Assembly (NCBI GenBank): GCA_014621405.1
Contig: JAANBC010000012.1
Span: forward strand, 62,001 to 126,000
Source: Stylonectria norvegica
Taxonomy: Eukaryota; Ascomycota; Sordariomycetes; Hypocreales; Nectriaceae
Length of the DNA stretch: 64,000 nucleotides
Direction of reading: 5' to 3'
Shown: piece after piece, positions 45,470 through 56,405 of the stretch
How the letters are laid out: the number at the start of each line of letters is the position of its first letter
How positions within the stretch are numbered: position 1 is the first letter of the stretch
Notes under the pieces: generated by a model
Databases searched by the model: none
Told to the model about the DNA's origin: nothing
The model's input: the letters and a program-made list of their open reading frames with translations, nothing else
Position numbers and translations under genes: made by a program

Positions 45470-46768
45470 ATGGCGCTCTCAAGCCGCGCCCAAGAGGCGG
45501 AGCAAAATGGCAAAGGCTTGCTCATTTGGGAAGTTGTTCCCAACCTCTGGGACCCAGACACCAACCCCTCTGGAATCTTGAGCCTGGGGGTTGCAGAGAA
45601 CACATTGATGCACGATACGCTCGCCAAGCATATCCATGAAAACATGGCCCTTCAGAACCCGGCCTTCACTTACGGAGATGGCACAATGGGATCCAAAAGG
45701 GTGAAGCGTGCGGTCTCGCGGTTCTTGACCAGGCACTTAAATTCGTTCAAGCCGATCGAGCCCGCTCATGTTTCCATGACCAACGGATGCAGTTCAGCCA
45801 TTGAGCACATGTCTTGGGCATTTGCAAATCCCGGAGATGGCTTCCTGCTGGGTCAGCCCTACTATGGAACCTTTATCCCGGATATTTCAGCACGATTTGG
45901 CACCAAGGTCTTGCCAGTTTCCTTTCATGACGCTGATCCCTTGGGCAAAGATGCCGTCAGAAAATACGAAGATGTCTTACTTGATGCCCAAGGAAGGGGG
46001 CAGAGGGTTGCTGGTCTTGTGATTAGCCATCCTCATAACCCATTGGGGCGCTGCTATCCTCGAAGCGTTCTAATTGACCTAATGAAATTGTGCGAGAAAT
46101 ACCAACTGCACTTCATCAGCGACGAGATCTACGCTTTGTCTGTCTGGAACAACACTGTCGACAAACATCCCCCACCGGTTCAATTCGAATCAGCTCTCTC
46201 AATCGATCCTACAGGAATTATAGATCCTGCCCGCATTCACGCTATCTGGGGCATGTCTAAAGACTTTGGCGCCAACGGAATCCGAGTTGGGGCCATCATC
46301 TCTCAATTCAACCCCTCACTATATGCTGCTCTGATTCCCATAGGATTGTACAGCTCAGTTTCATCCCTAGCGGACCACGCCACAGCAAATATTCTGGAAG
46401 ACGACTTGTGGGTGGAATGCTACATTGCGGAAAACAGAAGAAAATTATCAGAGCAATACGCTTTGGTAACGAGCTGGGCGAAGAAACATGACATTGACTA
46501 TGCGCCTGGCGTCAACGCAGCGTTCTTCCTCTGGGTGAACCTTGGCAAGGCCTATCGGGTGCATCATTCGGTGGCAGAAAATGAGGATATTGCTCAAGTC
46601 CTGACAAAGGCCTTGATGGCTCAAAAAGTTTTTCTTGCATCGGGAAAAGATTTCGGTTCTGAAAAGCCAGGCTGGTTCAGGATCGTCTTTTCTCACGACA
46701 GTCCGCATCTTAACGAAGGCCTGCGCAGAATCATCATCGCACTTGAGAATACTTCCTCCGTGGCCTAA
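45470..46768 (+). CDS. Class I/II aminotransferase, ACC-synthase-like
   Basis: A PLP enzyme of the alpha family resembling fungal 1-aminocyclopropane-1-carboxylate synthase-like proteins (the group that contains GliI of gliotoxin synthesis). It is intronless, 432 residues. The PLP Lys is in WGMSKDFGANGIRVG at about residue 265. Upstream are TNGCSSAIEH (phosphate loop region), SHPHNPLGRCY (Asn contacting PLP) and SDEIYALSVW (Asp and Tyr). The closing domain ends GWFRIVFSHDSPHLNEGLRR. Family members act as C-S lyases, aminotransferases or ACC synthases, and the reaction here cannot be told. The last five codons including the stop coincide with the first 15 bases of a tRNA-Asn gene (46754-46827). 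Divergent from the exporter at 42641-44467. Confidence 0.9.
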   Translation: MALSSRAQEAEQNGKGLLIWEVVPNLWDPDTNPSGILSLGVAENTLMHDTLAKHIHENMALQNPAFTYGDGTMGSKRVKRAVSRFLTRHLNSFKPIEPAHVSMTNGCSSAIEHMSWAFANPGDGFLLGQPYYGTFIPDISARFGTKVLPVSFHDADPLGKDAVRKYEDVLLDAQGRGQRVAGLVISHPHNPLGRCYPRSVLIDLMKLCEKYQLHFISDEIYALSVWNNTVDKHPPPVQFESALSIDPTGIIDPARIHAIWGMSKDFGANGIRVGAIISQFNPSLYAALIPIGLYSSVSSLADHATANILEDDLWVECYIAENRRKLSEQYALVTSWAKKHDIDYAPGVNAAFFLWVNLGKAYRVHHSVAENEDIAQVLTKALMAQKVFLASGKDFGSEKPGWFRIVFSHDSPHLNEGLRRIIIALENTSSVA

Positions 46769-46827
46769 TTGGCTAAGGCGTTCGACTGTTAATCGAGAGA
46801 TTCCTGGTTCGATCCCAGGCGGAGGAG
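46754..46827 (+). tRNA. tRNA-Asn (anticodon GTT), no intron
   Basis: A full cloverleaf can be drawn. The acceptor stem is TCCTCCG pairing with CGGAGGA, with G as discriminator. The D arm contains GGCCTAATTGGCTAAGGC. The anticodon stem TTCGA/TCGAG encloses loop CTGTTAA, giving anticodon GTT (asparagine). The T arm is CCTGG-TTCGATC-CCAGG with a perfect B box. The gene begins 15 bases before the end of the aminotransferase reading frame, so its 5' end is shared with that coding sequence. DNA after it turns AT-rich and decayed. Confidence 0.95.
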
Positions 46828-47986
46828 CTTGCTCGATTCAAATTATCTTTTTAGTGATTGGAATTACATGTTTCGGGTACGACTGATATTCCCTCTTATA
46901 AGAGAATAAGTCGATGACAAGCGTGGAAAGAGTGATATTAAGTCATATCAGTACAATACTAGCCCGAGGATTAACTGCGCATCTGCCTTAACATGCGATG
47001 TTGCAATTTTATCTCTTTTCAGGTCAAATTCCCTCTGCAGAGAGTCTCAGGTTCGGACTTAGTTAAGGTGCATAAGGATGCTATTGATATCCACAGCTAA
47101 TTATAAGAAAAAATAGAGGCGGGGACTAGTTAGAAAGTATATGTAATTATAACCCTCTTTTTATTTTATTTAATTAGGACGAAGCTCAGGCTGAGAAGAA
47201 CAAACTGTATAGGTCATATCTTATATATTATTCATGCATAACCCGGTGCAGCTTGGGAAATTCATCCCTCTGCTCTGTTAGCAAAAAGGCCAAGGATTGC
47301 TATATAGAACTCAAGGCCGCATGGCCGCCCCATAACCCTTTGACGTGTTACTGCAGTCTTTTGCAAACGCGTGTTCTTAGTCAGCTGGGAAACACTCGTA
47401 ATTAATACCAGTCTCGGCTAGGCGAGATCTTACTTAAGGATCGACAGCTGTTCCTCTACTGATCAACATCAGTATACGAGTATTTCATGAAATCCTTATT
47501 ACCTCACTCGGCCCCCAAAACTCCGTCACCAGTATTCAATAGCCCCGGCATGGATATCTAGCCTGTGTCTATATGCTGCAGTTGAGGGGATAATGAAGCT
47601 AATTCCCTATGATCTAGCCAAAACAGGATTTTATAAGGACCTTATTAAAGGATTTGATCAAAGTGCTATTGACCCTGTCTCTTTATAGCTATAATCCTGG
47701 CAGAGAATGAAGGGCGACTTCCGGTAGCGAAGAAGACAGAAGCAAAATAGGGCTATAGTTTCAGGTACCTTCCCAAATCAGTATCACTAATAGCGAGCTG
47801 GTGAACGAGTCGATGATTGTCAGATTATTGTTACTAAGAGCGACCTGCTAAAGAAGTTGAAGATTATCAGGTGTGAAGCTTTCTATGGAAGCCTAAAGTA
47901 GATGGAAAACAATAAAAGGGTTACAAAATTTCACCCTTCAACTAACACCGTCTTGTTAAAATCAAGCCAGAACTCTTTGACTGATA
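46828..47986. other. AT-rich decayed DNA, probable transposon relic
   Basis: The 1.16 kb after the tRNA is clearly richer in A and T than the flanks, full of TA-rich runs and stop codons in all frames, and shows no intact gene. This is what repeat-induced point mutation leaves of old transposons. No terminal repeats or protein motif could be recovered. A degenerate 41-bp tandem pair lies at 47783-47870. Confidence 0.55.
47783..47870. repeat. Degenerate tandem repeat, two 41-bp units
   Basis: Units 47783-47823 and 47830-47870 align over 41 bp with roughly three quarters of positions equal (for example actaa-agcga-ctg and gaagatt-tcag). They are in the AT-rich decayed region. They may be remnants of a coding or minisatellite repeat. 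Confidence 0.45.
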
Positions 47987-48610
47987 ATGAAATTTCTCAT
48001 CACTTTGTTCTGCGCCTCGGCAGTTATCGCCAAAGACATAGACATTGTTTGGCGTCATGATAAATGGTCCAGTCGCACATCCCTTCCTATCAACGATCCA
48101 AAGGGAGGCAAAACACTAGCGGAGACTTGCGGCAGTATTCTCAATGCCGATGTTGCAATCGACTTTCTCATATAGACGAAGATGGGTTTGGCAATTTCAC
48201 TGTCGGTACCAAAGAGTTCACTGTTCATAGCAACCTGGAACACTGAGGTGGCCCGACATGCTCAAAAGTATGTCATCAAGATTTTTCTATAGTCGATTGC
48301 TTGTCTGTTGACTGGAACTCCACAACCGTCATCAAATCACAGTAAGACAAAACTTGCTTTGACTGTCCCGAGTCATTTCAGACTCTTTCCGCCTTAGACG
48401 GCCGCGGTATCACTGGCGGCCTTACCACTTCTCAATTATTCCAAAAACGGCAGGGTACCGAGACTTGCATCTCGTAGTCGACTCTCAGCTTAAAGGGCGA
48501 TGGTAAGTTCTCAATTTTTCTGCAATCATCATGTCAAACTCTAAAGCTTACTTGTAACAGGGAACCCTCATCAGAGCCACTTTAACAAACAGCTCTCAGT
48601 AAGTGCTATT
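47987..48610 (+). pseudogene. Broken gene for a small cysteine-rich secreted protein
   Basis: The reading frame starts at 47987 with a signal-peptide-like MKFLITLFCASAVIAK and runs 62 codons. The similarity of codon use and Cys spacing then continues in another frame from about 48160, marking a frameshift. In that second frame three stops interrupt: TGA at 48244, TAA at 48343 and TAG at 48475. Each could have arisen by a C-to-T change, as expected from repeat-induced point mutation. Cys residues occur regularly in between (for example GGPTCSK, VDCLSV, TCFDCPESF, TETCIS). A canonical intron signal is present at 48503-48560. The family was not recognised; the pattern is that of a secreted effector-like protein, and it is not functional as read. 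Confidence 0.6.
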
Positions 48611-49462
48611 CCAACGCTGAAATAACCTATGACCTATAGGTACTGTACAGGATCATTTATCTCTGACTGGATCCTTAGGAAAACTATATCATGCGGATCT
48701 GCCGAGGACGTTGTTCACCTTCGGCAAACCAAGTTTAGTTCAGTCAGTGGGTTTTCGCGTTGACATGCTTGCTTGAGTTGTTCGAGGATGGAATAGTATG
48801 TCCAAGAGATGGGTAGTGGTGAATTATTCACGGCGAGAACATGGTTAAATAAGTAATAAGGGCAATGAGCGGCGTGCTTTGCTATAGTACTCCGCATGAA
48901 CTGCATGATGAGTTCTGGTGACTTCTGCCAAGGAATCACTGCTGTATGTTGAGACTTATGAGTGAGTTGAGACGGGACCTGGTAGGAACATATTCGCCGC
49001 CTCGCCGATGTCTTCGATACTAAAGAAAGGGATTGCGAGATTGTCGACTCGAGGCATCAAATTCGGCCCGTCGATAATTAATTTCCATGGATCTCTGGTA
49101 GATCGTGGAAACAAGCATTATGAGGCTGTCATGCTGGGAGTGAAGAAAGGCGGAATGATGAACCCTGTGTCCAAAGTCTAAGCACAAATGCGAGCGTGGT
49201 CTCATCAGTATCTAGAAGGATCTCAAACAGGAGCGTGGGTACTTGCATGCTAAATAGAATTAAGATGTACTCAATTTCCATACATCTTGTCTACAAATAC
49301 GGGTTTTAAATAGTTATAAGTACTGACTTAGCCCCAACAAATAAACAGTCAAAAACAATCTTCAAATGAATACCGCATAGAAAAGAAAACTGCCCAAGAT
49401 GCCTGACTTAAAATATGAAGCAGCGTTTAACTTAAGTCGGAGCTCTCCTAACAGACTCCTCT
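48611..49462. other. Intergenic, no gene seen
   Basis: About 850 bp between the broken secreted-protein gene and the 3' end of the Clr5-ankyrin gene. Short frames only; no repeat was recognised. Confidence 0.45.
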
Positions 49463-52400
49463 TTATTCTCCATCGTATCTCCATTCACGCAAAATCCTTG
49501 CTAGTACTGAGTGGCCCTCTCTGGCAGCGAATTTGGCAGCTTCTTCGCATCTTTCTTGCAAAGATTGGACTTCCTCAAGGGTTGCCGGCTTGTCATTCTC
49601 CAGCAGCAAGTGTACCATGTCCGACCGACCTTGCTCTGCGGCCCCCTGAAGCGCCGTTCGCCCATCAGTGACAGCGGGCGCAGCATTAATGTCTGCGCCC
49701 GCCTCGAGAAGCATCATCGCAACCTTCAAGTTCCCTGTCATTGCTGCCAGCTGCAATGCTGTTCCGCCGCGATATTCCGCCCCTGGAGCATTGACGTCTG
49801 CACCACGTGATAGCAGGTCTTGAACGAGTTCTGGTGCTCCGACTTCAACTGCTGCTTGCAATGCTGTTCCGTTATCAAGTTCTGACGCAGGCGTGTGTAT
49901 ATTGGCACCAGCTTCTAGCAACCGTTTAGCAGTACGCTTCCTGCCACTTGAAATAGCTGCTACAAGAGGGTTATCCCTTAAATTTCCGGATCCGTTGACT
50001 TCGGCCCCCTTCCGTAATAAGAGCGGTACTATTTCCTCGGTGCGATCTTGGCGCACAGCCCACGAAAGAGGGGAGATTGTTCCCGAAGGCATGTTAACGT
50101 CTGCACCGTAACCAATGAGTTCTTGGACTATTGCCAGAGCTGTGCGTTCTCCATCACCATCTTGGTCTTCGTAATATCTACAGCCTATCGCTGCATGTAG
50201 AGCGGGTTCGAAGAATTCGTATTCCGGGAGTACCTCATCGCACGCTTTAATGCCAGTATTCTGGTTAGGGTTTGCTCCCCGAGAAAGTAAAAGCTTTATA
50301 GTTGCCAACGATTGGAGTTTGACTGCTGCCACAAGAGGGTTTTGGATAGATCCAAGGAACCTGCCATCAGAGAGATCAGAGAAATCAGGGACATAATAGG
50401 GGCTGGCTTCGGCACGTGCCTCCAGTAAGGCAAGGGTCAAGGGACAATTGGCTTGTTCAGCAGCGGCTCCCAGGGGCGTCCACATAAGCCCGGCATCGTC
50501 TTCAGGATATCTCAAAGACCATCGATTGACCTGAGCGCCCGCTTGCAGTAGGACTGCGACCATTTCCGGTGAATTAATTCCGATTGCTCTTGTTAACGGC
50601 GTGTAATAGCGACAAACAGCTGGATCTGGGTTGGCCCCCTTCGACAAGAGCAGATTGACCAGGTCGCCATTCTCGTTGTTGATGGCTGCACAAAGCACAC
50701 AACACCCCTTCTCTTTGCTGTGTGGCGCGTTGACGTCTGCGCCAAGCTCAAGCAAACGCCAGTAAACTACTTCGTGATCCCGATCAACCGCAGCCTGCAG
50801 CGCGGTTCTGCCGCCACAATCTGGCGACGCCGGAGCGTTGATGTCGGCACCACACTGTAACAGTATCTCCACGAAGACAACATCCCCTTGTTCTGATGCA
50901 ATTTGAAGACATGTACGGCCGTTTCTCTCAGCAGCCCTGGCGTTGATATCGGCGCCCCTCTCCAACAAAAGCCAGAATATTGTCTTGTCTTTCAAACCAA
51001 CCGCAGCTTGGATCGCCGTTCGACCGCCATCGAAGGCCGGCGGGGCGTTGATATCAGCGCCGACTTCTAATAGGAGCCTAACTAGCCCCATATCATCAGA
51101 TGCTGTAGCTGCTTGGAGTGCACTGGTCGTCTGTTTCCCGTTGAGAATAGTGTCCGGACAGACGCCTTTGTTTAGCAGTTGCTTGACCACCTTGATCCGA
51201 TTTTGGGATGGCTGATCTGACTCACACACAATCGGTAGCACGGTGCTGCCCACAGATGAGATAGCGTCAACATCTGCGCCAGCATCGCATAGCAACTCGA
51301 CCAACTGCGTGTTGCAATGATTTGCCGCTTCCTGCAGTGGTGTGTTTATTATGCCAACTTGTCCCATTTCCCTCGCAGCCAGGACCACGTCTTCCTCGTC
51401 AAACGAGTCGTCCCATGGCCAATCGAGACGTTCGTCATCAAGGCGCGGCCAAAAGACATCTCGACAAATGGCTTCCCAGGATACCGAACCATCTGGGTTG
51501 GCACCAGCCTCAAGCAGACACTGCACCATTTCAAGGTTGTTGTTTCGCGCTGCACTCTGAACTGGAGCTGTCAAGATCTGATGAAGGGAGATGTTGGAAG
51601 TGACACAGTGACGGACATCTTCGAGCCTGATATCGACATGTGCCCCAGCTCGAAGCAAAACGTCGACCAAGTCCATCCGATCCATCCGAGCCGCGATTTG
51701 CAGCGCCGTCCCCTCGGAATTGCCAAAACCATGGACATATGCGCCGCTGTCTATTAGCACTTGAACAAGTTCGACGTCATCCGTTTGGACAGCTGCAGAT
51801 AAGTTTTGAGGTCCTTGAGAAAATTCCGAGTCAACTCTGGCCCCTCCTTTGATCAGCGCTTTCACTACATCAAGGCACCCTCTAGAACTTGTGATAGCCA
51901 GGGAAAGGGCGGTTTCGTATCCTCCGTCAGTTTTTCGGGTTGTATTCGGATCAGCCCCGGCTTCCATAAGAAGCTCAACCAAGGCTAGATTTTGGCGCCT
52001 GGTGGCAAGTTGAAGGGCAGTTTCCGTATTAACGATTTTTGGCAGGTCGTCAACCCTTGTCCCCGCTCGAAGAAGTGTGCGAGTAAGGTCATAATCTTCG
52101 AGCCGAATAGCGCTTCGTAGGAGACTTTCTGCAACGACCTCGGTTGCAGGCGTCTTTGCCTTCAGCAGCACTTTCAAAGACTCAACCTTCTTAGTACTCA
52201 CCAGCCATTTAACCATATTATCCGTTTGCCGGTCGCCTAGAAAGTTATTGGAAGATAGATAAATGGCATAGGTGAAAAGTTGAAGATCAGGCTGCATTCG
52301 GGATAGCTGTTGAGCTTGCGCGTGATCTTTCGCATCAGTGTGACGGAGTAGAGAGTCAGGCAAACTATCCAGAATGTCGAACTTAGGATGAAACCCCAGG

Positions 52401-53220
52401 ATTTCTCCGAGGGGTTTTCTTATGACAACATCAGCGTGATGATTCTCATATTGCATTGTGGTTGGCGTCGTATACATATGCTGAATATGGGTTGGGGCAG
52501 CAGAGGGAAGAACTATTAATGATAAGAATCCATGGAGCTCCTTTCATGGGGGTTGTGTTTTACAGATCTGTGTGAGAAGGGCTTGCAATTGAAGCCAAGG
52601 ACTGCTATGAAACATGATATTTCTCATGTTATGGCAGAGACTGATGACCGCCGGTGGAGTTCGAGCGACGACCCCTTCATCAGCCGCCTTGTCCATATCT
52701 TTGAAGACACATCTTCCGGTAAGAAATTGTACGATTACTCCAGAAAGGAGCGGGAAGTTGAAGATCATTCTCACCAGGTGTGCCTCGACGATTCCAGGGG
52801 TAGATATGATGTCTCCCCAGCTCCTTTTTCATCTTCTTAAGCGGGATAGGCTTTCCATCAATGAGAAGCTGGGATGCTTGTTTCCCTTCTGCTTTTCGCT
52901 TACGGACAAGTTCAGCAGCGAGCTCCCACTTCTTACTTGTCGAGTTCTTTTCCACATTCCAGTGTTTCAGCCGTCGTACGTACTGCGCTTTACTATGACC
53001 AGCACGATATTAGCATTTTAAAGCTCAGAGTAGGCTTCTTCAGGCTTTAGCCTCCGGAGAAAGACTGTTGACCCGTCACTTACGTAGCATAGAACTGGCT
53101 GGTGTGCGCCATATGTTGCATGACCTCAGCTAAGGTCTTGTCTTGGTTGAGATAGAGGTGTTGGATCTGTTCTTTGTGGGCATCCCAGACCACGGGTGAG
53201 ATCCTTGTTGTCGACGACAT
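49463..53220 (-). CDS. Clr5-domain ankyrin-repeat protein
   Basis: Exon 1 (53220-53084) and exon 2 (52992-52775) encode an N-terminal Clr5 domain: ISPVVWDAHKEQIQHLYLNQ, then DKTLAEVMQHM and, after a 91-bp intron, KAQYVRRLKHWNVEKN. A long last exon, 52480-49463 on the best acceptor, encodes about 1000 residues. It holds a leader of some 90 residues followed by about twenty ankyrin units, seen as repeated GADIN/GADVN/GANPN loops with GRTALQAA helices. Exons between 52775 and 52480 could not be fixed: an intron at 52713-52774 is likely, but the next junction lacks a convincing donor. Clr5-ankyrin proteins are abundant in accessory parts of fungal genomes. The Clr5 domain was named from a fission-yeast silencing factor. 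DNA or protein targets are unknown. A real start at 52477 alone is the alternative. Confidence 0.8.
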
Positions 53221-54174
53221 AGCGGGCAGCGTGGCGCTGGCAGGTCTTCACGAAGTAAGAGGACAGAAGACAAAGGAAGGATTTCAAGCCTAAGTAGGCA
53301 CAGAAACCGATGTATTAGGCCTGGAAGATCTTCTGAAGTGATCCATGAAGCCAGAGAGATTTTTGATGGTGAGTTTCCTGGTGCAATTGCGGCAAAGCCT
53401 TGTATTTAACTCTGAGAACGCCAGCGAATTGATACCTGAAATTTTAGGAAGCCGACCGAGAGCCTCCTCGTTAATGGTACTGTGGCTTGTTCGGCTGGGC
53501 AGAACCACGTCATGTTGCCAGGGATCGCAACTCAGCCTCACTATTCCAATTGTATGCAGTGCTACACGAGACAAGCTCTTGGTTGGTTGTAGCCAAAGTT
53601 TTCAACAGCGCCCCGCGGGTCGAGGCCTAGTACACTGGCTATGGAGGTGGATTATTGGCTGAGTCCAGAATTTGCGTGAGGCTCCCTTGAAGACGATGGC
53701 CATCAGAGACGCCGTGAACCGATTGGTTGCATCCAAAGTTTGCGATTTGATACAAGCTGGCAGGGGGCCCTCGAGAAAATAATCCTGGTGCACCAAAACA
53801 CTGCAAATACAATAAACATCGATTGGCGATATCCAGAATTCGCGTTTTCTTCCAGTTTGTGACCGCCTCTTCAGCGATGGCCATCGATCGTCCACGCCGC
53901 TAACTTGCTCCTACAGTGCTACTACTCAATTGGCCAGAATGAGCCCGATGCAATGGCCTTATGCATTTTCTCAGAAAGATTCTGGCGCTCTGCACTCAGC
54001 AATGCCCATGGCGTGGCCGAGTAGTGAGTAATCTCAAGCCGACTATAAAGGCCACCGCCCGGTATCAAGTGTATGGTGGTAAGCAAGCTCCCGCGACTCT
54101 ATTCCCTAGTCTCCATCCTAAAGCTCTGTCTTGGATGTGACGCCACATTAGTACTACAATACTAGCCCTTTGGC
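53221..54174. other. Intergenic, unassigned open frames on the minus strand
   Basis: Upstream flank of the Clr5-ankyrin gene. Minus-strand frames at 53290-53574 and 53602-53895 are open for 80-97 codons, but two overlapping frames are open at once and no domain is recognisable. They could be eroded gene pieces. No transposon motif was seen. Confidence 0.4.
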
Positions 54175-54548
54175 ATGATGCCTCTGTCAAACGAGGCCAT
54201 CATCTCCATACTTGGAGTTTTGCTGAACCTACCACCTACTATTCTTGTTATCTGGAAGTTGTGGAGGAGATATCGGTCGGCATCTTCTGGCAACCTAGGT
54301 TAGTGCCCACTGCCTACTACTAGATACCTCAAGCTACATCCTGACACTGGCTAAGCATAGGAGGAAGATACGACACCGACTCCTCTCGAACTCGATACGC
54401 CTGTTGCCAACATGATCTTCTTACTTCAACATCCATAGCCAACGTTGAGCTACCGAACCTATCAACAATTACGCTGCTCGGTGGATGTACCAGTGCCACG
54501 CTTGGAACTATACATGACTCGGAGGTGTTGAAGTTGAGGCCGGACTAG
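54175..54548 (+). CDS. Small membrane protein, predicted
   Basis: A two-exon model, 54175-54298 and 54361-54548, gives 103 residues. The first exon has MMPLSNEAIISILGVLLNLP followed by PTILVIWKLWRRYR, one strong hydrophobic helix and a basic flank. The intron (54299-54360) has donor CTAG|GTTAGT, branch GGCTAAGC and acceptor GCATAG|GA, and exon 2 then stays open for 62 codons to TAG at 54546. Without splicing the frame ends after 42 codons, which could equally be a complete peptide. The family was not recognised. It lies just downstream of the Jen1-type gene, convergent with it. Confidence 0.45.
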
Positions 54549-54748
54549 GATTGGATTTGACTTATGGAAGTACAAACTACATGCGAAGAGGATGATTGTG
54601 TAAAACATAGCGCGATGATTTCATACAACACGCACTGGAGTAATGTATTTCTTGACGAACAGCTACATATGGCCACTCAAACACATGCGATTACACGGTT
54701 GTTACCCCGAATAAAGCAATGCTCCTCATACGATGCTCTGTGTACGAT

Positions 54749-56405
54749 TTAGTTCTTCCTCTCCATCTCCACCTGCTCAACACTTGCGGTCTCGATATCG
54801 TGCGCCTTGCTCGATGCTTGATGCTCATCCTGCAAGCCAGCGACAGCATGGTCAAACTCCCTTCCGCGTTTCTCCGGTCCAAGCATTGTCGTGATGATGA
54901 TGCCAATAGCTATGATGGCCGTAGCAATACCCATGACGGGGCCGTATGCCTCAACCTTGTCGCCGTTCTTCAGCGTCACAAACGTCTTCTCGGCAATGGC
55001 GTTGACGATCTGCGCAGAGGGCGACGAGATCATGTTACCGACCTGGTATGTGACACCGGGGAAAGAAGATCGGAAAGCGGCGGGCGAGAGCTCGTTGAGA
55101 TGGATGGGAATGACTCCCCAGGCTCCCTGGACGAAGAATTGCATGAAGAAGCCAGAGGCGCTGAGGCTTCGCTCGCCCTCAACAAGGATCCAGGCGGGGA
55201 TCAAGATACCTGACATGAGAGCAGACATGATGATGGCACGCCGGCGGCCCAAAAATTGACTGATGTATCCGATAATGGTGCCGCCGACACATGCGCCAAC
55301 CTTCATCAGGATGGAGGCTCGAGACGCACCGGAGTTGTCGAGCTCTTTCTGAGTTCGCATAAAGGTGGTGTAGGAGTCTTGCGAAGTGTGCGAGTAGTAG
55401 TTGAACCATGTCATGAGGATGACACAGTACACGCACATCTTCCACTCGAGGACTAGCATCTTCTTTGTGTCGCGCCAGAAAGCGCCAGGAGAAGCTGTAG
55501 CTTTGCCCTTGGCTCGAGCCTCGAGGAACTGCTTCGACTCGGGGAAGAAGATGCGGATAATACCGACGGCGATGGAGATTCCAGCTAAATGAGACACGTT
55601 AGCTTTCTTTGTCTCTAAGGTGGAAGAGCATGGTCACTTACCAGCAATCCAAAAGACAGTCTTCCACGTATCTGTGCCGCCTCCAACGCCAAGATTGGCG
55701 CATGCAGCCAAGACGTACCCAAAAGAATAACCCTGTTGCAGGATGCCCGACATCAAGCCTCTGGCGGCAGTACTATGTAGTATTAGATCGGCTACGGTGG
55801 TTTCCCCAAGATGCCAAGATAACTTACGGGCATTGCTCCAAAGCCATGGCAATGGCATTTCCATAGACACCTCCCATAAAGAGACCGAACAAACTCCGCA
55901 CACCCAGAAACTGTGAGAAAGTCTTGCTATAGATGGTCGCAATCTGAAGAAGACCTAGGATGATCATGTTGAAGACCATAGGCCATTTTCGCCCATATTT
56001 ATCACCAGCGAGGCCGAAGACGGCAGCGCCAATGGAGCGAAGGAGTAGGGTGAGGGTGATTGCGGTGGTGATATCAGTCTTGCTACGGCCGTAATAGTCG
56101 GCAAGCTTGACGGTCTGGATAGAAAGGGCGTGAAAATCAAAGGCATCCGCCGTCCAGGCACAGAAGCCTACGACGAAGAAGACCCAGTCCTTAGCAGAGA
56201 GCTGGGCCATGAGACTGAAGGGGTTTTGAATGGGATCGGGGTCCCGCCACTCAGTGGCAGTCTCGCCGTGCTCGTTGGTCACAACAACACGTTGCTTCCA
56301 GATAAGGAGATCACGGAGAGATTGTTTGGCGGTCGCAACGACACCCTTGGCGAGGGGATCGGCGGGCTCGGCGCCCTGACGAGCCGAGCTCTCAACAGAA
56401 GCCAT
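54749..56405 (-). CDS. Jen1-type monocarboxylate transporter (MFS)
   Basis: A proton symporter for lactate, pyruvate or acetate of the Jen1 family, 514 residues, exons 56405-55828, 55772-55642 and 55584-54749, introns 55 and 57 bp. The diagnostic Jen1 signature NxxSHxSQDxxxT is present as NYYSHTSQDSYTT around residue 290. An N-tail of about 75 residues leads into WVFFVVGFCAWTADAFDFHAL (helix 1) and the MFS motif GDKYGRKWPM. The C-tail is polar. In yeast such carriers are repressed by glucose. Several GGGG-type motifs lie upstream, and a perfect palindrome is at 56644-56669. A carrier for pyruvate-like acids suits a region rich in acid catabolism, though it is 18 kb from the aldonate genes. 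Confidence 0.93.

Noticed and set aside
40062..46768. Treating the sugar porter, exporter and aminotransferase as one secondary-metabolite cluster
   Set aside because: There is no core synthase within reach; the porter belongs by position to the regulator at 37091-39189, so only the exporter-aminotransferase pair was kept.
53290..53895. Minus-strand frames upstream of the Clr5-ankyrin gene, one with CRNC and a later His suggestive of a zinc finger
   Set aside because: Two frames are open over the same DNA and the Cys/His spacing does not fit a known finger.
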